Origin: Thermoanaerobaculia bacterium
GTDB lineage: Bacteria > Acidobacteriota > Thermoanaerobaculia > Multivoradales > JAHEKO01
Reading direction: 5' to 3'
Assembly (NCBI GenBank): GCA_947259195.1
Contig: CAMYLC010000115.1
Span: 62,001-126,000 of the forward strand
DNA: 64,000 nucleotides
Of the stretch, positions 8,840 to 18,258 are shown piece after piece. The position numbers and the translations under genes are program-made. How positions within the stretch are numbered: position 1 is the first letter of the stretch; each line of letters opens with the position of its first letter. Below the pieces are notes generated by a model. That model saw nothing but the letters and a program-made list of their open reading frames with translations, was not told where the DNA came from and made no database searches.

Positions 8840-9824
8840 GAATCAGTTTCTCCGCGTCCAGCTCGACTTCTTGCGCCGCCATCTCGCTGTCGATCAGGGC
8901 CTGGTAGGCCGACTGCATCTTCATCAGCCGATAGTCTCGCTCCACGGCCGGTCGCGCCTCCTCGAAGGTGGGTTGCGCAGCTTCCTGACCGTCTCTCGTC
9001 GGAGGGGTGAAACGACCCTTGTTGGCTTCGAAGTGGTTGCGGAGATCGGCTTCATCGACCTCGATCTGGCTCAAGACTTCCCTCTCGGCAAACCGCGATA
9101 CGACCAGCTGCTTGAAGAGCGCATCGTGCTGGCGTAGAACCTCTGGATCGCTGTCGTACTCGAGCTTGACCGCCTTGCGCCACAGGAGCTCGTCGGCAAC
9201 GTATTGTTCGAGAAACCTGACACGCCCCTCGTTCGAGGCCATCTGAGTCGCCACCTCCGGCGGTAGGTCGTCGAGGGCCCGCTCGACCTCGGATCGACGA
9301 ATCTCGTCCGAGCCGATGCGCGCCACCACTGGGTCGTCGGCCGGCCGCTTCACATCTGTGTCGACAAGTCCGGCTCCACTGGACAGCGCTGCCTGGGCTG
9401 CGAAAGAGCGTCCCAGTCGCTCCAGCGTCTGGACGATCTTGCCAGACAGCTCCTCGTTGATCTCGCCAGCTCCTAGCGTCTCGGCCTCGTAGAACCAACG
9501 CAAGGCCCGTTCGTACCGCCCTGTCTCAAGGTAGTTGTTCCCCAGGCTCACCGCGATCCCGGCCCGGGCCTCCCCTGTCGCGTGACCGACCTCCAGATAG
9601 CGCTCGTACTGCAACGCCGCCTCATCCAGCGCACCCGCGGCCTGCAGCCTGGCAGCTACCTCGCGGATCTGCTCGGCCTCCTGTGGGCCGTCGGTTCCAG
9701 TCGAGCTCGAGATCAGGATCATCCCGAGAGCCACTACGAGCAGCAAGACAACCAGCAACAGCCCCCGACTGAGCCAATCAACTCTGGATTCAGTTCGCGA
9801 CATGGGGGGCTCACGCAGCTCCAT
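8829..9824 (-). CDS. Membrane-anchored TPR protein with SurA_N-like chaperone domain, no PPIase domain
   Basis: The protein has 331 residues. The ATG at 9824 follows GGAGGAG at a good distance. One N-terminal transmembrane segment (about 22-42, LLLVVLLLVVALGMILISSS) anchors it, followed by two TPR-like units (about 58-130). Residues about 160-290 resemble the N-terminal helical part of SurA/PpiD-type chaperones: VVARIGSDEIRRSEVERAL, then VRFLEQYVADELLWRKAVKL, then EREVLSQIEVDEADLRNHFE. In SurA and PpiD a parvulin domain would follow; here the protein ends with a short helix instead. It probably binds unfolded exported proteins rather than isomerising prolines. It lies between DUF58 and the BatD-like lipoprotein within the cluster. 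Confidence 0.72.
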   Translation of the reverse strand: MELREPPMSRTESRVDWLSRGLLLVVLLLVVALGMILISSSTGTDGPQEAEQIREVAARLQAAGALDEAALQYERYLEVGHATGEARAGIAVSLGNNYLETGRYERALRWFYEAETLGAGEINEELSGKIVQTLERLGRSFAAQAALSSGAGLVDTDVKRPADDPVVARIGSDEIRRSEVERALDDLPPEVATQMASNEGRVRFLEQYVADELLWRKAVKLEYDSDPEVLRQHDALFKQLVVSRFAEREVLSQIEVDEADLRNHFEANKGRFTPPTRDGQEAAQPTFEEARPAVERDYRLMKMQSAYQALIDSEMAAQEVELDAEKLIREP

Positions 9825-9839
9825 TGCACTCCTCCGTCA

Positions 9840-10769
9840 CTATCGTCGCCGCTCACGGGCGTGAAAGTAGCGCACCAACGAGTCGACGTAGTGGGGGTCG
9901 TCGGCCTCGACCTGGACCTCTCCAGCGCCTGCGGAGCGGAACAGATGGGCACGCTGTTCTGCGTCGTCCCGATCGAGCAGTCGGAGCCCAGCGGCCAGAT
10001 CGAGATCGCTGGTGTCGACGAGAATGGTCTCACCGGTCTCGGCATCTTCCAGCTCGAGGATGCCGATCCTCGGCAGCTCCTTTTCCCTCCGGTCGCGCAC
10101 CACGACGGCAGTCAAGTCGTGTCGGCGCGCCGAGACCCGCAGGATGTCCTCGTAGCCTTCGTCCATGAAGTCCGAGATCACGAAGGCGACGACCCGGCGT
10201 CGCAGGACTTTGCTCATGTAGTCCAGGGCGCCCTGTAGATCGGTGCGACGTCGGGAGGCGCGAAAGGTGAGGATGTCCCGAATGACCCGCCAAACATGTG
10301 ACCGGCCTTTCTTGGGCGGGATGAAGTGCTCGATCCGGTCCGAGAAGATGATCAGGCCCACCCGATCGTTGCTCTTGATGGCTGTGTAGGCCAGAAGTGC
10401 GGCGATCTCAGCCGCGACTTCGTTCTTGAGCTTGGTGCCGCTGCCAAACGCACCCGAAGAGCTGACGTCCACGACCAACATGACGGTCAGCTCTCGCTCT
10501 TCCCTGTGAAGCTTGACGTAAGGCGAACCCATGCGCGCGGTGACGGGCCAGTTGATGTGGCGGATGTCGTCGCCAGGCTGATAGGCGCGCACCTCTTCGA
10601 ACTCCATACCCCGGCCGCGAAAGGCGCTCTCGTACTCCCCGGCGAAAGCATCGCTGACCAGCCGTTGGGTACGAATCTGAATCGCCTTGATCTTCTGGAA
10701 GAGCTCCGGCGACAGGACCTCCGCCAGATCCTGCTGCTCATCTAGCCGTTGTTCAGTCTGGACTTTCAT
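9840..10769 (-). CDS. DUF58 protein (VWA-like partner of MoxR)
   Basis: From the ATG at 10769 the protein has 309 residues; a longer frame runs 78 bases further but reads into intergenic sequence. The DUF58 core is clear: FRGRGMEFEEVRAYQPGDD, then RHINWPVTARMGSPYVK, then a VWA-like part with MLVVDVSSSGAFGSG, where D-x-S-x-S is the metal-site motif. DUF58 genes almost always follow moxR, as here, and their products are thought to be MoxR clients or adaptors. No transmembrane segment is seen, so it is probably cytoplasmic. The gap to moxR is longer than other gaps in the cluster and holds an 8-bp tandem repeat. Confidence 0.88.
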   Translation of the reverse strand: MKVQTEQRLDEQQDLAEVLSPELFQKIKAIQIRTQRLVSDAFAGEYESAFRGRGMEFEEVRAYQPGDDIRHINWPVTARMGSPYVKLHREERELTVMLVVDVSSSGAFGSGTKLKNEVAAEIAALLAYTAIKSNDRVGLIIFSDRIEHFIPPKKGRSHVWRVIRDILTFRASRRRTDLQGALDYMSKVLRRRVVAFVISDFMDEGYEDILRVSARRHDLTAVVVRDRREKELPRIGILELEDAETGETILVDTSDLDLAAGLRLLDRDDAEQRAHLFRSAGAGEVQVEADDPHYVDSLVRYFHARERRR

Positions 10770-10820
10770 CGCGTCTTTCGCTTCCTGCTTCGTCTCAATG
10801 CCCCAATGCCCCAAAGACCC

Positions 10821-10840
10821 GGCCGGCACAGGTTCCGGCC
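10821..10840. repeat. Short GC-rich inverted repeat between moxR and the DUF58 gene
   Basis: Arms GGCCGG and CCGGCC are separated by eight bases. It lies in the leader of the DUF58 gene, next to the tandem repeat. No T-tract follows on either strand, so it is not a standard terminator; it could slow transcription or shield the mRNA from decay. Confidence 0.4.
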
Positions 10841-10848
10841 GCTTCAAA

Positions 10849-10900
10849 GCCCCTACGCCCCTAGGCCCCTAAGCCCTTACGCCCCTAAGCCCCTACGCCC

Positions 10901-10904
<4 letters not shown>
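10849..10904. repeat. Seven-copy 8-bp tandem repeat between moxR and the DUF58 gene
   Basis: Seven units of GCCCCTAN run head to tail; the last base varies (C, G, A, C, A, C, G) and the fourth unit has one T for C. On the coding strand of the cluster the unit reads NTAGGGGC. The stop codon of moxR (TAG, 10903-10901) is part of the last copy. Because the unit is 8 bases, TAG or TAA occurs in every frame across the array, so ribosomes reading past moxR would stop. Copy number could vary by slippage. Confidence 0.75.
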
Positions 10905-11890
<986 letters not shown>

Positions 11891-11917
11891 TGCGATTCCT
11901 CCAGCCGATCTCTCGGA

Positions 11918-13279
11918 TCAGCCCGTTTCTTTCCTCATGCGCAGGCGGGAGCGGACCTCCAGGTCCGGATCCGGCCGCAGAACCTCGATCTGTCGTTCTA
12001 CGCTGCGTTGTGTTCGATCCAGCTCGGAGCTCGGCGGCACCCGACCACCGAAGCGTAGGCTCTCGATGAGCCCTTCCAACCTCAGACGCTCGTTCTCGTC
12101 ATCGCCTGCCAAATCCAGCTCCAGCTCGGCCAGGCGGAGAGCCTGCTCTCCACCTCGGCCCTCCAGGCGCAGTGCACGGCATTCATCGACACGAGCTCGC
12201 AGTGCTCGGTATCGCTCGGGGCCCGAATCCGGGGAATCCCCAGCAGTCGACCTACGTCGCCAGTACAGCAGCGCCGCTGCGCCGAGCAGGATCAGGGCGC
12301 CGCCCGCCAGGGCTGCTCCGCCTGGCGTCACGGCTTTCAAGCCGGACTCCCGGACCTCGACGGTGGGACCATCCACCAGGCTGACCACCGGACTGCCGGT
12401 CGAGCGCGGTATGTACCGGAGCTCCACGGGGTCGAGCGCGAAGCTGCCGACTCGATTCGCTCTCAGAGTGACCCGGTACGAGACGACGTTGCTACCCTCT
12501 CTGCTGTCGGTTGAAGCCACGATGTTTTCGATAGAAACGCCATCGGGAAGCCTCACCTTCGGTGGCTGCGGCAGATACTCCTCGAGGGTGCCGACCCAGT
12601 GCATTCGAATGTCGAGATGGAAGTCCCTTTCGACGCGGTGAGAGTCTTCCACCAGGACGACTTCGGCGGTCGGAGGATCCAGAATCTCTGGCAGCTCCAA
12701 AGGGCCCGGCTGGGAGTATCCGGCGGAGGCAGTATCCGCCGTCACCTCACCGAGAAGGCTCTCCAGCATCGGCTCGAGCGCCGACCAGTCCCGGGCGCCG
12801 CGCGATGTGCCCACGATCCGGCCACCAGGATCGATGACGTAGGTCACGGGAATGGCACTGGCCCGATAGTCGCCGCCGACGCTGCCCTTCTCGTCCCAGA
12901 ACTGCGGAAAGCTGAGATTCAGCTCCCTGGCAAAGGAGTCGGCCAGGTCGCGAGAAGAGTCGAGAGAGACACCTACGACCGCTATCCGGGCCTCGTCCCG
13001 TTGCTGATGGAGTCTCTCGAGCGTCGGCATCTCCGCGCGGCAGGGGCCGCACCAGCTGGCCCAAAACGTCAGCAGCACCCATTTACCTTGAAAGTCGGAC
13101 AGGGAACCGCTGCCGCCCGCGAGCAGAGGCAAGGTGAAGTCGGCGGCGCCGAATGGAGGCTCGACAGGCACTATCGAGTTCTGACGCAGCAGATCGCCGA
13201 CATCCGCCATGGACATCGCCGCCGCGAGCTCGACAGCCAGCGCCATCAAGAGGGTCTTCCTGCGAACCCGTGCTCTCAA
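11918..13279 (-). CDS. TlpA-like thioredoxin domain fused to BatD-like domain and membrane tail
   Basis: The protein has 453 residues. The start is most likely TTG at 13279, overlapping the stop of the DUF4340 gene (TTGA), because it keeps the basic N-terminus RARVRRK before the signal segment; GGAGG lies upstream. Residues about 42-185 are a TlpA/ResA-type thioredoxin with WASWCGPCRAEMPTL (cysteines about 77 and 80) and the cis-proline region SAIPVTYVIDPGG. Residues about 200-315 are a beta-rich domain like those of BatD. A transmembrane helix (about 322-343) and a charged cytoplasmic tail follow. The thiol site would face the periplasm. Thioredoxin joined to a Bat-type domain is unusual. 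Confidence 0.8.
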   Translation of the reverse strand: MRARVRRKTLLMALAVELAAAMSMADVGDLLRQNSIVPVEPPFGAADFTLPLLAGGSGSLSDFQGKWVLLTFWASWCGPCRAEMPTLERLHQQRDEARIAVVGVSLDSSRDLADSFARELNLSFPQFWDEKGSVGGDYRASAIPVTYVIDPGGRIVGTSRGARDWSALEPMLESLLGEVTADTASAGYSQPGPLELPEILDPPTAEVVLVEDSHRVERDFHLDIRMHWVGTLEEYLPQPPKVRLPDGVSIENIVASTDSREGSNVVSYRVTLRANRVGSFALDPVELRYIPRSTGSPVVSLVDGPTVEVRESGLKAVTPGGAALAGGALILLGAAALLYWRRRSTAGDSPDSGPERYRALRARVDECRALRLEGRGGEQALRLAELELDLAGDDENERLRLEGLIESLRFGGRVPPSSELDRTQRSVERQIEVLRPDPDLEVRSRLRMRKETG

Positions 13280-14331
13280 GAGGTTTCTGCCTCCACGAGG
13301 TCAGCCTTGCGAAGAAGGAGTTTCCTACCTTCGGCCTCTCCTATCTCGTAGATCCAGCTGCCGTGGAACTGGTTGAAGTCGTCGATCTCGTCGGCCCGCG
13401 TCAGCATGTCGGCCTTCTCCTGCAGCTCCTCTTCGGCTTCGTCCAGGGTTATGGCCACCTGAGAAACCGCGTGGCGACCCGCGATCCGCAGAAAATAGCG
13501 TCCCTCCCTCTCGGCGACAGCCAAGTCGTATCCGCTGCCGTCCTCCAGGTCGACGCTGAGGGTCGGAAGAAGATCCAGGTCACGGACCGCCTCGTCGTCG
13601 GCGACGAAGACGTTCTCGAAGCTCAGATTGCGCAGGATCGACTCCAACTCGCCGATTTGCTTGCCCCTCGTCTTTTCCGAGGCCGCGGCGTCGATCAACC
13701 TCAGCTCTCCACCCTCGGCCTGCCTGGTCAGGGTGAAGTCAGCCCCTGCGATGCGAGCTATCTCTGACACCGGAACATCGATGATCTGCTGGCGAAGGAA
13801 CGCGCTGCTATCGACCGTGACGTGGACTTCTCCGGAGGTCAGGTAGATGGGATCGTCGGGCCGATCCAGCCTCTGCACGTAGCGACCTGGACCGCTTTCG
13901 AACGGCAACCCAAGCCGCATGCGCACCATCTCCTTTTGGGCGGCGTCCTGAAACAGCACCTCCACTGTGGAGGGCCCGACAGGTTCGAGCTCGAGCTCCG
14001 CGGCCAGCTCGGTGCCGGTCCCAACCTCCTTTTCCAGGCTGAGCTCCAGCAGATCTCCTACCAGTCGATTCACGGCGGCATTGCTCGCCGGATATCCTTG
14101 CTCCTCGACAACCCGAAACGTCTCACCCTGCCGCTCCAGTGTCACCGACTCATCGGCCTGGCGGATCTCCACACTGGCGATCTCGTCTGGATTGAGGTTC
14201 GACAAGAAGACTTGTCCTCGCTGGAACCGATCCGCTCGATTGACACTCTCTCGGTAGGCCCAGAGAGACAAGGTCATCAAAACCACGGTGAGGATCGTCA
14301 ATTTGCGATTGGTCTTGCTGACGGCATTCAC
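13276..14331 (-). CDS. DUF4340 membrane-anchored protein
   Basis: The protein has 351 residues. It has one N-terminal transmembrane segment (about 10-25, LTILTVVLMTLSLWAY) and then a mostly beta and alpha periplasmic region with the DUF4340 pattern: LNPDEIASVEIRQADESVTL, a variable middle, VNRLVGDLLELSLEKEVGTG, and repeats of the same unit later (IARIAGADFTLTRQAEGG). DUF4340 genes commonly follow GldG-like genes of ABC-2 export systems, as here: only three bases separate it from the upstream gene. The biochemical role is unknown. Confidence 0.82.
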   Translation of the reverse strand: MNAVSKTNRKLTILTVVLMTLSLWAYRESVNRADRFQRGQVFLSNLNPDEIASVEIRQADESVTLERQGETFRVVEEQGYPASNAAVNRLVGDLLELSLEKEVGTGTELAAELELEPVGPSTVEVLFQDAAQKEMVRMRLGLPFESGPGRYVQRLDRPDDPIYLTSGEVHVTVDSSAFLRQQIIDVPVSEIARIAGADFTLTRQAEGGELRLIDAAASEKTRGKQIGELESILRNLSFENVFVADDEAVRDLDLLPTLSVDLEDGSGYDLAVAEREGRYFLRIAGRHAVSQVAITLDEAEEELQEKADMLTRADEIDDFNQFHGSWIYEIGEAEGRKLLLRKADLVEAETS

Positions 14332-14334
14332 CGG

Positions 14335-16359
14335 TCACCTCCCGAGGGCCCGAGAGTGTTTTCGACGACGGCTCACCGCCAGGGTCAACCCAACCATCAG
14401 CACCAGAGTTGGCATCCAACCCAGCACCGATCTGCGGACCTTGTCCTCTTCCGTCTCCAGCGCCTCGCGTCTCGCTTGGCGAATCTCTCTCAGCTCGCGA
14501 TTCCCCTGTTGGACCGTCTCGTTGAGTCGATCCACCTCATCCTGCAGACGTTTCTGGAAGAGCGCCGCGTTGTTGCCGCTGAGCTCTTGCTGCTTCGCTC
14601 GCAACTCCGTCTCTGCCGCCTCGACGTCCGCCCTCAACTGCCGTTCTCTGTCGAGAGTCTCCATCTCAGCAGTCGCCTCGATCTCGTCGAACAGCTCGAA
14701 GGGACGACTGATCGAGTGCTTGGCTCTGACGGCCATCAGCTCCCTGGCACCGAGAAGGAAATCGACACTGTTGAGGAGTAGCTTGTGGTTGTCGTTGGCA
14801 CTCATCACCAGTCCGAGGAAATTGCGCTCGAAGGCGATGGCATCCGACAGGACATCAACGTCTGAGAAGACCAGCACAGTAGCCTCTCCCCGCTCGGATT
14901 CGGGCACGGGCTCCCGACGGATCATTTCGGAGTCGGCGGGCGGTGGGAGCTCCACTCCGGGCGGCAGACCCGGCGGCCTCTCGGGCTCCTGGGCCGGAAA
15001 CTCGACCCCCTCTGGAAAGGCCGAGACGATGCGGCCAGTGATCTGATAGCCCAGGCCGACCACCCCCTCGCCAGGCACCAGCGCATCACGCAGCCGAGCA
15101 GGGTTGTTCAAGTCGGTGTAGGCCAGGGCGTCGCCGTCCCCGAAGCCAGGTTCGATCTCCAGGGTGCTACCGGCCTCGGTCGTTCCGACTAGCAGCGTTT
15201 CAGCCGAGCCTTCCGCCCCTGTCGGCTCGAGGGCCCCCGCCAGGAGAAACCGCAAGCTAGAGATTCCCTGCAGAATCGGGTGCGAGGTATCTAGGGTCTC
15301 ATCGCGATTCGATTCTTCGATCGCGAGATCGACGACGACGGTCTCAGCCGGTCCCCGCGGGCCTACCGCCCGTCTGACTGCGAGATCGAGATCGGCAGCA
15401 AACCGATTGGCCGGCATTCGCAGGCCCCAGGCCTCCAAGAGATCTCCCAGGTCGGAAGCGGGTCGATACTGAAGGCTCTGCCAGGGCTGCTGAGGATTCT
15501 CCGGTGGCCGGTCGTCCAGCGCATAAGGGTCCAAAAAGACCATGGTGTTGCCACCCCTCACGACCCACTCGTCGAGTGCCCACAGAGCCTTGGTTGTCAG
15601 GCCCTTCGGATGAATGACGACGACCAGGTCGAACTCATCCGGGGAGATGTGCTCAGTGCCCACGTCGATGGGACGCACCTCGTAGGATTCTTCCAGCACC
15701 TGGACGGCGATCCACTTCTCCCGCGGTGTCCGGCCCTGAGCCGCGAGCATTTGCGCCAGGTAGGGGTTGTCGGCGCCGCCAAAGACCTCGAGTGAGGACA
15801 GGATGCCGATCGTTTTGCCGGAAGGCCAGAGCAAGGAGTAGATCTTCTCGGAGATCTCGTACTCGATCGTCTCCTGCTGATTGGGCCACAGGAACTCGAT
15901 CACGTCTCGACTGCCGGTCTGGGTCTGAAAGACCAGGCCGAAGAAGAAGAGGTCTCCTTCCTGATTGATGGCCTTGCCATCCAGCCCGAAGTCCAGCGCG
16001 TCCTCGGCCTCGTCGCTGTCCGTCACCGGATCGATGAAGCGCACCTCGATCCTGCCCTCCGAGGCCCTCTCGTATTCCTTCAGTAGGCTTCGAAGATAGC
16101 GCTCGTAGGTGACGAAATTCTTGATGAAACGCGGCAATGTCTTGCCGGTCGTCTCCGAGAAGAAGAGATCGATCTCGATCGGCTTGACGCCTTCCTCGGT
16201 CATCCGTTGGAGGATCTCTTTGCTGCCGTCACTGAGGGAATACAGTCGGTCCTCTGTGAGGTCGATCCGGCTACCCTCCAGCGCGCGGAAGGCCAGGTGA
16301 TTGGCGAACAGGACGATCAACCCGATCAGGACGATGGTCAGTAGCCTGCTGTTCCACAT
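14335..16359 (-). CDS. GldG-like periplasmic component of an ABC-2 type exporter
   Basis: The protein has 674 residues. A first transmembrane segment (about 6-26) is followed by RIDLTEDRLYSLSDGSKEIL, the standard opening of the GldG/ABC-type 'uncharacterised transport' family. The long periplasmic part (about 30-640) includes a region with LVVVIHPKGLTTKALWALDEWVVRGGNTMVFLDP, and later a coiled coil (about 575-640, rich in E, R, Q and L). A second transmembrane segment lies at the end (about 645-665) before a basic tail. It sits downstream of the matching permease and ATPase. In Bacteroidetes the related GldAFG complex is needed for gliding; nothing here shows gliding, so only the transport fold is claimed. 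Confidence 0.83.
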   Translation of the reverse strand: MWNSRLLTIVLIGLIVLFANHLAFRALEGSRIDLTEDRLYSLSDGSKEILQRMTEEGVKPIEIDLFFSETTGKTLPRFIKNFVTYERYLRSLLKEYERASEGRIEVRFIDPVTDSDEAEDALDFGLDGKAINQEGDLFFFGLVFQTQTGSRDVIEFLWPNQQETIEYEISEKIYSLLWPSGKTIGILSSLEVFGGADNPYLAQMLAAQGRTPREKWIAVQVLEESYEVRPIDVGTEHISPDEFDLVVVIHPKGLTTKALWALDEWVVRGGNTMVFLDPYALDDRPPENPQQPWQSLQYRPASDLGDLLEAWGLRMPANRFAADLDLAVRRAVGPRGPAETVVVDLAIEESNRDETLDTSHPILQGISSLRFLLAGALEPTGAEGSAETLLVGTTEAGSTLEIEPGFGDGDALAYTDLNNPARLRDALVPGEGVVGLGYQITGRIVSAFPEGVEFPAQEPERPPGLPPGVELPPPADSEMIRREPVPESERGEATVLVFSDVDVLSDAIAFERNFLGLVMSANDNHKLLLNSVDFLLGARELMAVRAKHSISRPFELFDEIEATAEMETLDRERQLRADVEAAETELRAKQQELSGNNAALFQKRLQDEVDRLNETVQQGNRELREIRQARREALETEEDKVRRSVLGWMPTLVLMVGLTLAVSRRRKHSRALGR

Positions 16360-16374
16360 ATCGCCGCTCCCCGC

Positions 16375-17124
16375 CTAGGTTGCTCGAGTGCGGTCCAGAA
16401 CCAGCATGCCGCTGGCCAGCCAACCGATGGTGAAGAGAAAGAAGAAGACCAACGATCGCAACTCGACGAGGCCCCTGCTCAGGGCCTCGAAATGGTCGAC
16501 CAGGCTGAGGCTGGCGAACAACTGTTCCACGTAGCCTCCCAGCAGGTTGCCGATCGTCTCCAGTGTCTGCGGCAGGCCGAGCAGGAGAAAAGCCACCGAC
16601 GCGGCGACCGCCAGGATGAATGCAACCACCTGATTTCGGCTCAGGGCCGAGAACAACATACCGACCGCCAAGAACGCACCTGCTGTCAGCAGCGAAGCCA
16701 GGTAGCCGCTCAACACAACACCCCAATCGGGATTGCCGAGACGCGCCGCCTGGTAGGCCACGGGCCAGGTCAGGAACAAGGAGACCCCCAGGAAGCTCCA
16801 TCCTGCCAGGAACTTGCCGAGATAGGCACCCTCGAGGGTGATCGGCAGGGTCAATAGCAGCTCCACCGTTCCGGACTTGCGCTCCTCGGCCCACAAGCGC
16901 ATCGCCACCGCGGGCACCAGGACCACGAAGAGCCACGGCAGGTAGTCGAAGAAAGATGCCAAGTCGGCCTGGCGAAGCTCCAGCATCCGGCCGAAGTCCC
17001 GGGACAGAGTCAGGAATCCGCTGGCAACCAGGAAGATGACGATGTAGACGTAGCCCAAGGGTGAGGAAAAATAGGCCTTGAACTCGCGGCGAAAGACCGC
17101 CTTCATACCGGAGAAGCGCCTCAT
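16375..17124 (-). CDS. ABC-2 type permease, GldF-like
   Basis: The protein has 249 residues with about six hydrophobic segments. It opens with AVFRREFKAYFSSPLGYVYI, the conserved start of GldF-like permeases, and contains PAVAMRLWAEERKSGTVELLLTLPI, the coupling-helix region that contacts the ATPase. The ATG overlaps the ATPase stop (ATGA) and the GldG-like gene starts 15 bases after its end, so the three genes form an ABC-2 exporter unit. The transported substrate is unknown. Confidence 0.88.
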   Translation of the reverse strand: MRRFSGMKAVFRREFKAYFSSPLGYVYIVIFLVASGFLTLSRDFGRMLELRQADLASFFDYLPWLFVVLVPAVAMRLWAEERKSGTVELLLTLPITLEGAYLGKFLAGWSFLGVSLFLTWPVAYQAARLGNPDWGVVLSGYLASLLTAGAFLAVGMLFSALSRNQVVAFILAVAASVAFLLLGLPQTLETIGNLLGGYVEQLFASLSLVDHFEALSRGLVELRSLVFFFLFTIGWLASGMLVLDRTRAT

Positions 17125-18074
17125 GCCTCCACCCCCCGTGTGATGTCGCGAAACAGCTCGTTCAGGCGCCCTTCCTGCAGATGAATGCTGTGGATCTCCA
17201 AGCCCGCAGTCAGCTCCATCAGCGCCCCGAGATGATTCTCGCCACTCTGCGGATAGATATCGATGGTCGTTTCCGAGAGCCGCTCCACCCGATCACACCA
17301 GGGCTTGCCTTCCAGGGAAGTCATCAAATCGGGCAATGAGGTCGAATCCAGGACGAGTCGCATGACGTTGTGATTGGGGGCCTTGGCAATCAACTCTTCG
17401 GGCGTGGAATCCACCAGGATCCTGCCTTGGGAGATGACCAGGGCCCGATTGCAGACTCTTTCGGCTTCGTCGAGAATGTGGGTCGACAGCACGATCGCCC
17501 GACCCGCAGACAGGATCGTGATGAGCTCCTGAACAGAGGCCTTTTGATTTGGATCCAGGCCGTCGGTCGGCTCATCGAGGATGAGCACCTCGGGATCGTG
17601 AATCAGCGCCTGGGCCAGGCTGACACGCCTTTGAAAGCCCTTGGACAACGTCTCGATCGTCTGGTGAACGACTCGACCCAGGGCAGCTGCCTGGACTACC
17701 CTGTCCAGGGCCGCGGCGATGTTGTCTATCCCCCGAGCCTCGGCAACGAACTCCAGAAATCCGGCGACGGTCATCTCGCCGTATGCCGGAGCGGTTTCGG
17801 GAAGGTAGCCGATCTTGCGGCGCGCTTCCAGCGATTCGTCGGCCAGGTCGTGACCGGCGACCCTCACACTTCCCCTGTCGGGCTCCACGAAGCCGGTGAT
17901 CATCTTCATGGCGGTGGTCTTCCCAGCCCCGTTGGGACCCAGAAAGCCCAGTACATCGCCTCGCCGAACCTCGAAGCTGATCCCGTCGACAGCGCGGATC
18001 GGGCCGTAGTGCTTCGCCAGGTCCCGCACCTCGATCAGCAGCTCACCCACAGCTGGTTTCGATCTTCCCTCCAT
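17121..18074 (-). CDS. ABC transporter ATP-binding protein, GldA-like
   Basis: From the ATG at 18074, which follows AGAGGTG, the protein has 317 residues; a GTG at 18110 would add 12. Walker A is GPNGAGKTT, the signature region is TLSKGFQRRVSLAQAL (a KGFQ variant of LSGGQ common in this branch), Walker B is VLILDEPTDGLDPNQ, and the switch histidine is in VLSTHILDE. A C-terminal domain of about 90 residues follows, as in GldA/CcmA-type ATPases. It is the first gene of the long minus-strand cluster, so a promoter should lie in 18075-18258. Confidence 0.9.
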   Translation of the reverse strand: MEGRSKPAVGELLIEVRDLAKHYGPIRAVDGISFEVRRGDVLGFLGPNGAGKTTAMKMITGFVEPDRGSVRVAGHDLADESLEARRKIGYLPETAPAYGEMTVAGFLEFVAEARGIDNIAAALDRVVQAAALGRVVHQTIETLSKGFQRRVSLAQALIHDPEVLILDEPTDGLDPNQKASVQELITILSAGRAIVLSTHILDEAERVCNRALVISQGRILVDSTPEELIAKAPNHNVMRLVLDSTSLPDLMTSLEGKPWCDRVERLSETTIDIYPQSGENHLGALMELTAGLEIHSIHLQEGRLNELFRDITRGVEA

Positions 18075-18258
18075 TTTCACCTCTCGTACCGGTACCAGTT
18101 CGTGTGCCACAAGGGAACCATGTCGGCCCCGCGGCGCGCCAAAATGACCGGGAAAAGGATGGCAGAGCCGCCTCTCAGGCCTTGGCGGTACTTTACCTAC
18201 CTCGTGCTAGCAATCGCCGTACCAGAAATGCCTCCGGCAGGGGGGTGCCGAGGACGGA

